A DNA stretch of 64,000 bases from Bacteroidota bacterium (GCA_022708025.1 JAKIZM010000009.1:1-64000); one strand, 5' to 3'. Shown: positions 19,985 to 29,164, counted from the first letter of the stretch. Made by a program: numbers and translations. The notes: generated from the sequence alone by a model not told the origin.

Positions 19985-20692
19985 ATGTTAGCGCTTGGTG
20001 CTTATGAAAAATGCAAACAGTATTTAAAACTTCATTCTGCTGAACCTGAGGAAAAGCAAGAAATATTTCCTTGCATTTCCATTTCCAGGCAAACCGGTGC
20101 CGGTTCTTATGAAGTGTCAAAAAATTTATTGGACCTTTTACAACAAAATACAAAACAGCCGGAAGATCCCTGGACATATTTTAACAAAGAGTTGATTACT
20201 CAGGTTCTTGAAGATTTTAATCTTCCAAAGAATTTCAGCGCCTACTTTGTCGAAGATAAATACAGCCACATATCAGATGCAGTAAATGAACTGCTTGGTG
20301 TTAAACCTTCTGAGTGGACAATAGTACAAAAGACTACAGAGATAATTCTTGGATTATCCAGATTTGGAAAAACAATTATTGTTGGAAGAGGAAGTACGGT
20401 TATTAATGCAAAATTACCAAATTGTTTTCAGTTCAGATTAATTGCTTCATTAGATACCAGAATTAAACATATCCAGGAAGTATTTAATCTTTCAAAACCT
20501 AAAGCAATGGAATATATTGCCAAAGAAGAAACTAGCAGGAAGAGATATTTGAAATCTCATTTTTTTAAAGATACTGATGATCCATCGCTTTATCATTTAA
20601 TTATAAATACAAGTAAACTTTCATATCAGGAGGCAGCAGAGGTAATTTTTAATATTGTTCAGAAGAGATATCCGCAGTGTTTTAATATTTAG
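19985..20692 (+). CDS. Cytidylate kinase-like family protein
   Basis: A 235-aa P-loop kinase-like protein of the cytidylate-kinase-like (Cytidylate_kin2) family. It opens with PCISISRQTGAGSYEVSKNL, where the P-loop equivalent is SRQTGAGS; FNKELITQVLEDF and IIVGRGSTVI are further family blocks. It is not the housekeeping Cmk and its substrate is unknown. A very strong ribosome site (AAGGAGGG) precedes the ATG at 19985. The gene is monocistronic by position: 120 bases after the aminotransferase gene and convergent with the hydrolase gene, with only 6 bases between stops. Confidence 0.85.
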   Translation: MLALGAYEKCKQYLKLHSAEPEEKQEIFPCISISRQTGAGSYEVSKNLLDLLQQNTKQPEDPWTYFNKELITQVLEDFNLPKNFSAYFVEDKYSHISDAVNELLGVKPSEWTIVQKTTEIILGLSRFGKTIIVGRGSTVINAKLPNCFQFRLIASLDTRIKHIQEVFNLSKPKAMEYIAKEETSRKRYLKSHFFKDTDDPSLYHLIINTSKLSYQEAAEVIFNIVQKRYPQCFNI

Positions 20693-20698
20693 AAGTCT

Positions 20699-21562
20699 CT
20701 ATTCACTAATTATAAAGTTAACAACGCCTGAATTGAAAATATCCGGTATCTCATACTGTAAAAAGTGTCCGCAATTTTCAATCAATAAAAGTTTACTGTT
20801 CTTTATTTGTAAAGCTCCCAATAATGCGATTTCTTCGGTTGTTGCTTTATAATGGATTCTATTCGGGATTAATAAATCATTCTTACCAAAAAAGATCAAT
20901 GTTGGAATATTGATTTCCTTCAATCGATTAAAAACCGGCTCTGTAAGTAATCCGCTTAATGAGTTTGACACAATCTGACAGTGATTGTAAAACTCTTCAT
21001 CTTTTTTAATTGCAATTCTATCTGATATCATTTCTTCAGCTTCAATAGGCATTTGAAAGAAATTAGCCTTGTAGTTAATTCTTATCTGTTCATTAGAAGC
21101 ATTGTAAGTTAACTCTGGTGAGATGATATCTTTTAGCTCATCAACATCAGTTGAATTAAAAGTTTCAAAGCCTGCAGGAGCAATAAGAATAAGCTTCTTA
21201 ATAACATCAGGAAAGTTTATTACAAAAGATAAAGCAATCTGTCCGCCCATTGAATGTCCGACCAAAACAATATTTTTTAATCCCAAAGCCTTTATAAATT
21301 CATTTAGAAATTCTCGATAAAATTTTACTGAGCCATTATGCAATTGTTTGCTTGATTTGCCATAACCGGGTAGATCAAGTGCAATACATCTAAAATAATC
21401 TTTTAAAACCGGAATGTTTCTATCCCACGCTTTTAAGTAACTGCCAAGCCCGTGAATAAAAATCAAGACATCTGACGAATTCCCTTCATCAATGTATGCT
21501 ATATCGTATCCACAAACTTTTATAAAATTAGTTTTGTATTTGTATTCTATTTGATTAAACAT
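20699..21562 (-). CDS. Alpha/beta hydrolase, cytoplasmic paralogue
   Basis: A 287-aa alpha/beta-hydrolase-fold enzyme without a signal peptide. Visible: oxyanion-loop HGLGSYLKAWDRNI, nucleophile elbow GHSMGGQ, acid in FFGKNDLLIP and histidine in NCGHFLQYE, so the triad is complete. It is clearly related to the lipoprotein hydrolase just upstream (same IAYIDEG...HGL and GHSMGGQIALSF/GIMF patterns), suggesting duplication and relocation of one copy. Substrate unknown; ester hydrolysis is the conservative guess. A terminator lies between the two hydrolase genes, so this gene may have its own promoter. Confidence 0.85.
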   Translation of the reverse strand: MFNQIEYKYKTNFIKVCGYDIAYIDEGNSSDVLIFIHGLGSYLKAWDRNIPVLKDYFRCIALDLPGYGKSSKQLHNGSVKFYREFLNEFIKALGLKNIVLVGHSMGGQIALSFVINFPDVIKKLILIAPAGFETFNSTDVDELKDIISPELTYNASNEQIRINYKANFFQMPIEAEEMISDRIAIKKDEEFYNHCQIVSNSLSGLLTEPVFNRLKEINIPTLIFFGKNDLLIPNRIHYKATTEEIALLGALQIKNSKLLLIENCGHFLQYEIPDIFNSGVVNFIISE

Positions 21563-21564
21563 CT

Positions 21565-21604
21565 GATTAAAAAAGAAAAGATGCTTCCTTCCGAAGAAGG
21601 AAGC
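21565..21604 (-). terminator. Rho-independent terminator, minus strand
   Basis: GCTTCCTT (21583-21590) and AAGGAAGC (21597-21604) form an 8-bp stem with a 6-base loop. Read on the minus strand, the hairpin is followed by a T-rich tract (ATCTTTTCTTTTTT). It lies just after the lipoprotein hydrolase gene. Confidence 0.8.
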
Positions 21605-21614
21605 GAAGTAAATA

Positions 21615-22550
21615 TTATTTTAGAAAATTAATTACTGTATTGTTAAACTCATCTGCTTTTTCAATCATTATCATATGTCCGGCATCATCAAGCTCGACGA
21701 GTTTTAAATTATTTATTTGCCCGATTCCATTTTTGAATACATCTGCAGGAAATCCCGGATTTAAATATGGATTCGGTATTAAGCCATCATACTTACCATA
21801 AACAACTAGTGTTGGTGTTTTGATCTTATTCAGTTTATCAAAAGTTGGTTCATCAAGCATTGCGTTTACACATCTTACAACCGTATAAGCAAACTCATCA
21901 AAATCAGCAGCTTTTCTCATTCTTACTCTTTCTTCAACCATCCATTCCCATTTACTATCCCAACAATAAAAGTTGTTGGAAAGATTTCTTCTTATTCCTT
22001 CTTCGGTAGTTGATTTAACACCTTTCATCGTCATAACACTTCTTAACCAATCTCCTTCACCTCTTTGAAACTCTTCAAATCCTGCCGGAGAAGCCAGAAT
22101 TAATTTTGATAAAGTATTTGGATATTTTATCGCAAACATAATTCCAATTTGTCCGCCCATTGAATGCCCAACATACACAACATTCTTCAGATTTAATTCT
22201 TCGATTAAATTTTTTATCTGTTCAGCATAAAAAGAAATTGAATAAGTATAATTGCCTTTTTGTGATTTTCCATATCCCGGTAAATCAACAGTAATTACTC
22301 TAAAATGTTTAGATAATTCCGGAATGTTATAACGCCAAAAACCCGCATTGCTTGCTAATCCGTGAACCAAAATGAGTGTTTGATCTCCTTTGCCTTCATC
22401 TATATAAGCAATTTTAGGATTTCCTTCTGAATATTTTACAGAATAACCATAATCAATATCTGAAAATTCCAAAGCTGGTTTATCCCAATATAAATAACCG
22501 GAACAGCTCGTAAATATTAATGCTAATAGAATTATTATAATTTTTTTCAT
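21615..22550 (-). CDS. Lipoprotein alpha/beta hydrolase
   Basis: A 311-aa alpha/beta hydrolase carrying a lipoprotein signal (MKKIIIILLALIFTSCSGYLYW, lipobox TSC with Cys16), so it is probably membrane-anchored outside the cytoplasm. Catalytic elements are complete: HGLASNAGFWRYNI, nucleophile GHSMGGQ, acid in YGKYDGLIPNP and DDAGHMIM for the histidine. It lies 10 bases behind the outer-membrane protein gene, so the two are almost certainly co-translated. A role in hydrolysing an ester that enters through that protein is my inference. The paralogue at 20699 lacks the lipobox. Confidence 0.87.
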   Translation of the reverse strand: MKKIIIILLALIFTSCSGYLYWDKPALEFSDIDYGYSVKYSEGNPKIAYIDEGKGDQTLILVHGLASNAGFWRYNIPELSKHFRVITVDLPGYGKSQKGNYTYSISFYAEQIKNLIEELNLKNVVYVGHSMGGQIGIMFAIKYPNTLSKLILASPAGFEEFQRGEGDWLRSVMTMKGVKSTTEEGIRRNLSNNFYCWDSKWEWMVEERVRMRKAADFDEFAYTVVRCVNAMLDEPTFDKLNKIKTPTLVVYGKYDGLIPNPYLNPGFPADVFKNGIGQINNLKLVELDDAGHMIMIEKADEFNNTVINFLK

Positions 22551-22560
22551 TGCCGTCTCC

Positions 22561-24108
22561 TTAAAACATTAACCAGCTTAGAGTGGTAAATAAAACCCAT
22601 GGATCTTTTGGTCGGGTATTAGAATATGTAGCTGATGGTGCATTAAAGAAATCACCAAGTGCTAAATATCCTGCACTTACACCAAGAGTAAGAAATACTT
22701 TCAGATTGTATTTGAACTCCAGATTTACTTCTGTGCCCATATAAGAAGTTCCACCGCTTGGTGTAACATTAGACAAAGCAGTTGCTACACCAATTTTCCC
22801 ACTGAATTTATTAGGAATAAAATCTTTGGAGAAATTTAAGAAAGCTGCTGTAACTCCTAATCCCATATTGGAAATATCGTGAACAACAGAATAGTATCTG
22901 TTAACTACCTGCGGATCGGGGAAAAGTAATAAAGCACGATGTGCACTATAAATTCCTACCGGAGAACCGTAAACATTTCCTGTAATAACACTGTTTAATG
23001 TTCCATCACTTATTCCATTATCATCACCGGTTGTATATAATCCTTCTAATGAAATTTTATCGTTTGCTGTCATACCGTACTTATACTGGATACTCGCATT
23101 TGCACTTACTCCAAAAATATTTGCAGCTTTGCTTGTAACTGTTCCAACGCTATCAATTGTTCCTAAATTAGCAACTACAAATGCATCCGCCCAAAATCTA
23201 TCAGCAAGAAAATCACGGTTGTAAGCTGAGTGAATTCCAACCCAACCAACATTTGCTTCATACTTTTGATTAATACCGGGAAATCTTATCCGGGTTGCAC
23301 CATTGTAATCTGCTAATGCACTGGTTAAACCTTGTCCCAAAACACTAATACCTCCGGCATTCTTTCCCCTATCCCAAACATACCACAAGCTTCCTCCAAC
23401 TTCTATAAGCGGATGAACTCTTGAATCAACATCCAGCATCCATAAAGTTACGTCATCATTTTTGCTTATCTCATTTTCCCATAATTGGAAATAACTGATT
23501 CTGCCTTTTGTTGTCGGAGAAATATCAGCAAAAATACTTGCACCAACAGCCTGAGTTCCCCAGAAAGATAGTTTGTATCCGCTGGTTTGTGCCATTTGAA
23601 CAGAACTAATATTCGGATCGCTTACATTATCAAATAATCTTTGTAAACCAATTACTGCATTCCAATCTGAATTATCCGGTCTTATATCAACATTTGCTAA
23701 CAGTGTCTGAAGATTTACTTGTCCGGCATTTATAGCACCGCCTCGATTATTACCTACACCATAAGCCTGATCACCCCAGGTATAATCAATTTTAAATAAT
23801 CCCCTGAATGTAGCAAACCCATCAAGTATGGATGGCTTATAAATAAACATCGGAACAAATCTCTGCTCAGCATAAAGTGCAGTTTGTGGAACAGTATTAG
23901 TTGAGTTTTGACCAAACAATCTTCCTATAACCTGTCCTTGCAGAAGATCATTTGTAGGAGTAATATTTGAACTTGTCATTCTTGTAAAAGAATAACCAAT
24001 AAATTGAAATTCTTTTGGCCCAGGATCTCTTAATCTGTTATCATCCTGTGCAAAAAAATTTCCAACTGTTAAAAATAAAAAGATGTTAAATAGTAAAAAT
24101 TTTTTCAT
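22561..24108 (-). CDS. Outer-membrane beta-barrel protein, unassigned family
   Basis: A 515-aa exported protein with a signal peptide (MKKFLLFNIFLFLTVGNFFAQ). The mature part is rich in alternating aromatic/glycine strands and ends in a terminal Phe (FTTLSWLMF), the C-terminal signature of outer-membrane barrels. I do not recognise a named family, but long porin-like or channel proteins of this size are usual. Position inside the ligase/symporter/hydrolase locus suggests it admits the locus substrate. A terminator hairpin separates it from the upstream lipoprotein gene, while the lipoprotein hydrolase gene follows after 10 bases. GGTTAACCTCCA upstream contains GGAGG on the coding strand. Confidence 0.7.
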   Translation of the reverse strand: MKKFLLFNIFLFLTVGNFFAQDDNRLRDPGPKEFQFIGYSFTRMTSSNITPTNDLLQGQVIGRLFGQNSTNTVPQTALYAEQRFVPMFIYKPSILDGFATFRGLFKIDYTWGDQAYGVGNNRGGAINAGQVNLQTLLANVDIRPDNSDWNAVIGLQRLFDNVSDPNISSVQMAQTSGYKLSFWGTQAVGASIFADISPTTKGRISYFQLWENEISKNDDVTLWMLDVDSRVHPLIEVGGSLWYVWDRGKNAGGISVLGQGLTSALADYNGATRIRFPGINQKYEANVGWVGIHSAYNRDFLADRFWADAFVVANLGTIDSVGTVTSKAANIFGVSANASIQYKYGMTANDKISLEGLYTTGDDNGISDGTLNSVITGNVYGSPVGIYSAHRALLLFPDPQVVNRYYSVVHDISNMGLGVTAAFLNFSKDFIPNKFSGKIGVATALSNVTPSGGTSYMGTEVNLEFKYNLKVFLTLGVSAGYLALGDFFNAPSATYSNTRPKDPWVLFTTLSWLMF

Positions 24109-24130
24109 TGGTTAACCTCCAATGATTGTT

Positions 24131-24158
24131 AAAAAAAGACGGCAGTTAAACTGCCGTC
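24131..24158 (-). terminator. Rho-independent terminator inside the locus, minus strand
   Basis: GACGGCAG (24138-24145), loop TTAAA and CTGCCGTC (24151-24158) form a perfect 8-bp GC-rich stem. On the minus strand it is followed by seven T residues (24137-24131). It lies between the lipoprotein gene and the outer-membrane protein gene, so the second half of the locus either depends on read-through or has its own promoter. Confidence 0.85.
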
Positions 24159-24168
24159 GATGAAAAAA

Positions 24169-25098
24169 TTATTGATAAATAAATGTCTGAATCCAGGTAG
24201 CACCTAAAGGAATATTATTATATTTCGTACTACCAAAACCTTCTGCAGCGGTTGGCGGAGTAAATCCGGTAATAGCAGGGGTTGTTTGTAATACTTCATA
24301 CTTTAAGTCTTTTGTTGTTACTCTGTAAATTCCTGTTGAAGTTACGGCAGAAGGAACAGACTGATTTAAAGTAATATTTCTTATAGATGTACCTGTATTT
24401 GCTGTTGTAGAAAAAGTTCCAGAATATGTTACATCCACATTAGAACTATCAGTTGCTACAACTGTATATGTTTTATTGCTGTTAAATGTTGCAACAATCT
24501 TTTTAGTTTTTAAAGTTAAAACTAATCCAGGGGCTACATTGGTGCCTTCTGAAATCCAGGTGCCATTTAACAATTCTGTAGTTGGATTCGCCGGAACAAA
24601 ACCCTGAATCCAGGTTACACCCAGTGGGACATTCATATATTTTGTGCTGCCAAAACCTTCCGAAGGAACTGGTGGTGTTATTCCTGTTATTTCCGGGGTT
24701 GTTTGTACAACTTCATATCTCATCATACCTCTTGAATCAACTTCATAGATTCCTTTTGAAGTAACTGAAGTAGGCACTGTTTGGTTTAAAATTATTGAGC
24801 GGATAGATGTTCCGGTATTCTCTGAAACTGAATAGGTTCCTGAATAAGTTACTTCTGTACCAGCACTATCCGTTGCAACTACTGAATATGAGTTATTGGA
24901 ATTAAAAGTTGCTTTAATCTTAACAGTCTTTAATGTTGATACTAATCCGGGGGCTACTCCTGATCCTTCCGAATACCAGGTATTTACAATTTTATCCTGC
25001 TCTGCGGGCGGCTCAACAGTATCATCTTTCTTGCTGTCGCATCCAACATATAAAAATGTTAATGATGCAAATAGAGCCAATAAAAATATGCGTTTCAT
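24169..25098 (-). CDS. Lipoprotein with two tandem homologous domains
   Basis: A 309-aa putative lipoprotein (MKRIFLLALFASLTFLYVGCDS, Cys20 after a hydrophobic signal). The mature protein is two repeats of about 130 residues. Each opens with a Trp/Ser/Glu-Gly block (TWYSEGSGVAPGLVSTLKT and TWISEGTNVAPGLVLTLKT), continues through SYSVVATDS and TYTVVATDS, and ends EGFGSTKYMNVPLGVTWIQ and EGFGSTKYNNIPLGATWIQ. The strand pattern suggests a lipocalin-like or surface ligand-binding fold, which I cannot name. AAGGAG lies ahead of the ATG. It is 13 bases after the acyl-CoA ligase gene and is therefore part of the locus. Confidence 0.75.
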   Translation of the reverse strand: MKRIFLLALFASLTFLYVGCDSKKDDTVEPPAEQDKIVNTWYSEGSGVAPGLVSTLKTVKIKATFNSNNSYSVVATDSAGTEVTYSGTYSVSENTGTSIRSIILNQTVPTSVTSKGIYEVDSRGMMRYEVVQTTPEITGITPPVPSEGFGSTKYMNVPLGVTWIQGFVPANPTTELLNGTWISEGTNVAPGLVLTLKTKKIVATFNSNKTYTVVATDSSNVDVTYSGTFSTTANTGTSIRNITLNQSVPSAVTSTGIYRVTTKDLKYEVLQTTPAITGFTPPTAAEGFGSTKYNNIPLGATWIQTFIYQ

Positions 25099-25111
25099 TG
25101 TTTTCTCCTTT

Positions 25112-26650
25112 TTATTTTGTTTTTGATTTGTTAGTTAATTGATCCTTGTGCATTTGAAGTAATATTTTCTTATCAATTTTTCCTGCTTCACTTTTAGGAA
25201 GCTCGGATAAAAATTCAATGTGTTTGGGGATTTTATATTTAGCCAGATTACCCAAACAAAATTCTTTAATCTCATTTTCATCTAATCTCTCATTCTCTTT
25301 CACAACAATATATGCTTTTCCAACTTCGCCCCATTTTTCATCATCTATGCCAATTACTGCTACTTCTTTAATTTTACTATTAGTATAGAGAAAAGATTCA
25401 ACTTCTGCAGGAAATACATTTTCTCCGCCGCTAATAAACATATTTTTCTTTCGGTCAACAACATAGAAATAACCCTCTTCATCTTTTCTTACAAGATCGC
25501 CGGTATGAAACCATCCATCAGTTATTGATTCCTTTGTTGCTTTTTCATTTCTCCAGTAACCTGGCGTAACAACCGGAGATTTTAACCAAAGTTCACCAAC
25601 TTCATTAGTAACACATTCAATCTGCTCTTCTTTCATAACTTTTGCATCAAAGTAAAAATTTGGAAATCCGATGGATCCTTTTTTTCTTATTGCATCATCC
25701 TGATGTAGTGAAAAACAATTTGGTCCAACTTCAGTTAATCCAAATCCTTGCCTTATAAAAACTCCCTTATTATGCCAGATATTTATTAAAGGTATTGGCA
25801 TTGGTGCACCGCCAACGATAGCATATCTAACAGATGAAAGATCAACTTTGTTAAAGTATTCTGAATCAGCCATCATTTGAAGCATCGTTGGAACACCAAA
25901 AAGTATCGTGGCTTTTTCCTTTTCCATCAATTGCAATATAAGATCAGCATCAAAATGAGTTAACAAAGTATGTGAAGCTCCGTGATGTAAAAAAGGAGTA
26001 AACAAAACATTCCATCCGCCCGTATGAAAAAATGGTGCAAAGCTTTGTGTATGATCTGCAGAGTTTAGATCTAATCGCAATCCGGTATTTATTGAATTCC
26101 AAAACAACATCTTATAAGTTATAATCACACCTTTCGATAGACCCGTTGTTCCTGCGGTATAAAGTATCATAACTGCATCATTTTCATCAAGTTCAATTAA
26201 AGATTTAAAATCAGATTTAAGATTGTTCTCCAATAAAAATTTAGATAACTCACTCAGATTCTTAACTGCTTCGGTTTTTGATAATGAAGACAGTTTTGGC
26301 AAATGATCAGAAAATTCTTCATCATAAAAAAATATTTTTGGTTCCGCATCGTTTATCAAAATATCAAGTTCACGGGGCATCAATCTGAAATTTAACGGGA
26401 CCAATAATGCTCCAAGCTTCATACAAGCTAAAAACAAAATAACATGCTCAGATCTGTTCTTTGAACAAATGGCAATTCTATCGCCCTTATTAATATTATA
26501 TTGTTCTTTCAGATACTGGGCTAATGCATTTGTGCGATTATTAAAATCGTAATAACTCCATTGTATATCGCGTTGATGTTCACGAAGAAACATTCTGTTT
26601 GGAGTATAGGTTGCCCATTTATTTAACCAGTCTGTTTGAAAATTATTCAT
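25112..26650 (-). CDS. Acyl-CoA synthetase (AMP-forming ligase)
   Basis: A 512-aa ANL-superfamily ligase that activates a carboxylic acid to its CoA thioester through an acyl-adenylate. Visible: P-loop YTAGTTGLSKG (about 164-174), the A5-type QGFGLTEVGPN, GWFHTGDLVRKDEEGYFYVV (A7/A8 hinge) and the C-terminal PKSEAGKIDKKIL with the catalytic Lys. Length and motifs fit medium/long-chain or aryl acid ligases; the acid cannot be deduced. It overlaps the symporter gene by 8 bases, so the two are translationally coupled: uptake followed directly by activation. Confidence 0.9.
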   Translation of the reverse strand: MNNFQTDWLNKWATYTPNRMFLREHQRDIQWSYYDFNNRTNALAQYLKEQYNINKGDRIAICSKNRSEHVILFLACMKLGALLVPLNFRLMPRELDILINDAEPKIFFYDEEFSDHLPKLSSLSKTEAVKNLSELSKFLLENNLKSDFKSLIELDENDAVMILYTAGTTGLSKGVIITYKMLFWNSINTGLRLDLNSADHTQSFAPFFHTGGWNVLFTPFLHHGASHTLLTHFDADLILQLMEKEKATILFGVPTMLQMMADSEYFNKVDLSSVRYAIVGGAPMPIPLINIWHNKGVFIRQGFGLTEVGPNCFSLHQDDAIRKKGSIGFPNFYFDAKVMKEEQIECVTNEVGELWLKSPVVTPGYWRNEKATKESITDGWFHTGDLVRKDEEGYFYVVDRKKNMFISGGENVFPAEVESFLYTNSKIKEVAVIGIDDEKWGEVGKAYIVVKENERLDENEIKEFCLGNLAKYKIPKHIEFLSELPKSEAGKIDKKILLQMHKDQLTNKSKTK

Positions 26651-28160
26651 TTACCTTCCTTCTGTTAAACAAATATATTATTGAAGCAACAATAACTGAA
26701 AGTGAAATCGCAATGGATGCTGATACGCCCGGATTTTGCCCTGTTGCTATACTAAACGGCACTTTAAGGTTTCCATAGAAAAATGCAAAGTGAACAAATA
26801 TTGCAACCAGCGAAGCAGTTATAACCGCAGACTTGGGAGTATTTTTCAAAAACATTCCGAACAATATCGGAACAAATGCTGCTGAGAAGTAAGCATACAC
26901 GCCATTTTGTGCAAAAATTCCAACACTTAAATTCGGATTAACAATTTGATCGTAAGATAAAACAATTGATATTATCGCAATTACAATAATTACTACACGA
27001 TTTATTACAATCATTGATCTTACTTTTTTCTTTTCATCTTTTGGTAAATATTTTCCGAACAATGGCTTTATTATATCAGCAGTAATTGATGTTGAAACCG
27101 ATTGTATCAAACCTTCAAGAGTAGAAATACCGGCAGATATCAATCCCATTACCACAATTAAACCTACATAAACAGGAAATTCTTTTACAACATAGGCAGA
27201 TATAACTCCGTCAAGTTTTAATGGCGCACCATTGATAGTTAAATCAGGAAAATCAATTCTTGCATAAAGTCCGGTTATAACAACAAGAAAGAACAACATC
27301 TGAACAAGAATACCGGAGATAAGATATTTATTTACATCTTTATCGGTTTTAAGTAAAAGCGATTTTGTTATGATATGTGGCTGGCAAACTATTGCAACTC
27401 CAATTACTATCTGTGCAAATATTATTTCAAAATAATCACGGAACAGAAAACTTGATTCATTAGTTATTTGTGTAAGTTTTGGATCAATCGCTGCAAGCTT
27501 ATCTAAAAAACCGTGTATTCCATCTGAAAAATGTTTATAACCGGAGCCAAGCAGAATAAATGCAACGACTATCATTATTATTGCCTGAACAGTATTAGTA
27601 TAAACCATCGAGTTGGCACCTCCAAACATCATATAGCCAAAAATAAAAACAACTATTCCGATCAGGATCGTCAATTCGTTAACATTTAATGTTCTAGCTA
27701 ATACTTGTGTTAATCCAACACATATAAGAACTATGAATGTAATTAATAAAAGTGATAAGAAAGCAAAAAATAATCCATAACCTTTACTCTCATATCTTGT
27801 TCCCATCCATTGAGCCATAGTTAATGCTTTAACATTACTGCCGTGCTCTCTGAAACCCTTTGTTAACACGACCAAAGAAATCATTGCTGCTACAGGCATT
27901 ACAAAAGCATAAGATATAACTCCGCTGATTCCATAAAAAGCAATAAATCCGGGATTAATTATAAAAGTGGCTGCACTTGTCATAGAAGCAGCTAATGCCA
28001 ATCCAACCGCAATCGGTGAAAATGATACATTACCGATTGCGTAATCATTGATGTTTTTTATTTTTATTGCACCACGAATAACAAAGTATAATATAACAGC
28101 ACTGTATGCTATTACAAGCACCCAGCCGGCAGTTACTAATTCTTTAGAAGCAATATCCAT
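26643..28160 (-). CDS. Sodium:solute symporter family protein
   Basis: A 505-aa integral-membrane transporter of the SSS family, with about 13 hydrophobic segments. Family patterns include ALAASMTSAATFIINPGFIAFYG (here about 54-76), MAQWMGTRYESKGYG and the conserved GLISAGISTLEGLIQSVSTS region (sodium site). SSS transporters take up sugars, carboxylates, amino acids and similar solutes driven by sodium; ActP-like and proline-type relatives have similar size. The eight-base overlap with the acyl-CoA ligase gene points to a carboxylate substrate. The gene follows the KAS III-like gene by 11 bases. Confidence 0.9.
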   Translation of the reverse strand: MDIASKELVTAGWVLVIAYSAVILYFVIRGAIKIKNINDYAIGNVSFSPIAVGLALAASMTSAATFIINPGFIAFYGISGVISYAFVMPVAAMISLVVLTKGFREHGSNVKALTMAQWMGTRYESKGYGLFFAFLSLLLITFIVLICVGLTQVLARTLNVNELTILIGIVVFIFGYMMFGGANSMVYTNTVQAIIMIVVAFILLGSGYKHFSDGIHGFLDKLAAIDPKLTQITNESSFLFRDYFEIIFAQIVIGVAIVCQPHIITKSLLLKTDKDVNKYLISGILVQMLFFLVVITGLYARIDFPDLTINGAPLKLDGVISAYVVKEFPVYVGLIVVMGLISAGISTLEGLIQSVSTSITADIIKPLFGKYLPKDEKKKVRSMIVINRVVIIVIAIISIVLSYDQIVNPNLSVGIFAQNGVYAYFSAAFVPILFGMFLKNTPKSAVITASLVAIFVHFAFFYGNLKVPFSIATGQNPGVSASIAISLSVIVASIIYLFNRRKVNE

Positions 28161-28171
28161 AATACTTTCTA

Positions 28172-29164
28172 TTAAAGTTTAAAGATTGATAATGCAAAAG
28201 CTAATCCTCCGCCGGACCCGATAAACAAAACTGTATCACCCTTTTTCACTAAACCTTTTTTACGCGCATCATCAAAAGCCATTGGAATGCAGGCAGAGCC
28301 GGTATAACCATAATTTTGCATTATCGTATGTCCTTTTGATCTATCAACACCAAGATTATCAAGCGTTTCCCAAATTGAATTAATATTCAATTGAGTGAAA
28401 AAGTATTTATCAATGTTATCCGGTTTTATATTTAATTCCTTGCAAGCATCTTCAATCATTTTTGTCCAGGTTGTTGGATTAATTTCTTTAGGAAATTTTT
28501 TGACAAACTTTAACAAATGATCTTTCTCTTCAATAACTTTTTGAGTAATTGGTTTATGAGTTCCGCCAGCATATATTCCCATCCAATCACAATATTGTCC
28601 TTCAGTATGCAAACTGCTGGTAATAAATCCTTCATTTTCATTATTGGTAACAGAAAGTAAAACTCCTGCTGCTCCATCGGCAAAAAGCGTAACAGTTTTC
28701 TTATCTTGCATATTTAAGTATTTACTCATTGCATAAGCACCAATAACAAGAATCTTGTTATACTTTTTATCAGCCTTAATATATTTTGAAGCTATATCAA
28801 GCGCAGTTACAAAACCAGCACAAGCAGTATTTACATCAAATGTTCCTGCATTTACTGCATTTAATCTAAATTGCACCACTGATGCTGTTGAAGGAGAAAT
28901 ATATTCGGGAGTATCAGTTGAGATTATAATAAGATCTAATTCTTCAGCAAAAATTTTTCCATCTTTCAGAATTTCATTTGCGGCAGCTACACAAAGATCG
29001 GCAGTTGATTGATTTTCATTACACCACCTTCTTTCTTTAATCGAAAGGTTTTCAACTAACCAGGTATCAACATCTTCGTCAAGCAACTCGTTAAAGTATG
29101 AGTTTGGTATAACTCTTTCAGGGACATACATACCGGAAGCAACTATTTGAGCATTTCTTATCAT
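28172..29164 (-). CDS. KAS III-like (FabH-family) thiolase-fold enzyme lacking the decarboxylation residues
   Basis: A 330-aa thiolase-fold protein of the ketoacyl-ACP synthase III group. The acyl-accepting Cys is present (VNTACAGF, Cys115). Aligning the two other active-site motifs by eye, FabH PHQAN corresponds to FTQLN (His replaced by Thr257) and HGNTSAAS corresponds to YGYTGSAC (Asn replaced by Tyr287). These two residues normally drive malonyl decarboxylation, so an ordinary FabH reaction is unlikely; acyl transfer, Claisen chemistry by another mechanism or thioester hydrolysis are alternatives. The start overlaps the SDR gene stop as ATGA. GTHKPITQ and GSGGGLAFALS are otherwise family-like. 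Confidence 0.85.
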   Translation of the reverse strand: MIRNAQIVASGMYVPERVIPNSYFNELLDEDVDTWLVENLSIKERRWCNENQSTADLCVAAANEILKDGKIFAEELDLIIISTDTPEYISPSTASVVQFRLNAVNAGTFDVNTACAGFVTALDIASKYIKADKKYNKILVIGAYAMSKYLNMQDKKTVTLFADGAAGVLLSVTNNENEGFITSSLHTEGQYCDWMGIYAGGTHKPITQKVIEEKDHLLKFVKKFPKEINPTTWTKMIEDACKELNIKPDNIDKYFFTQLNINSIWETLDNLGVDRSKGHTIMQNYGYTGSACIPMAFDDARKKGLVKKGDTVLFIGSGGGLAFALSIFKL

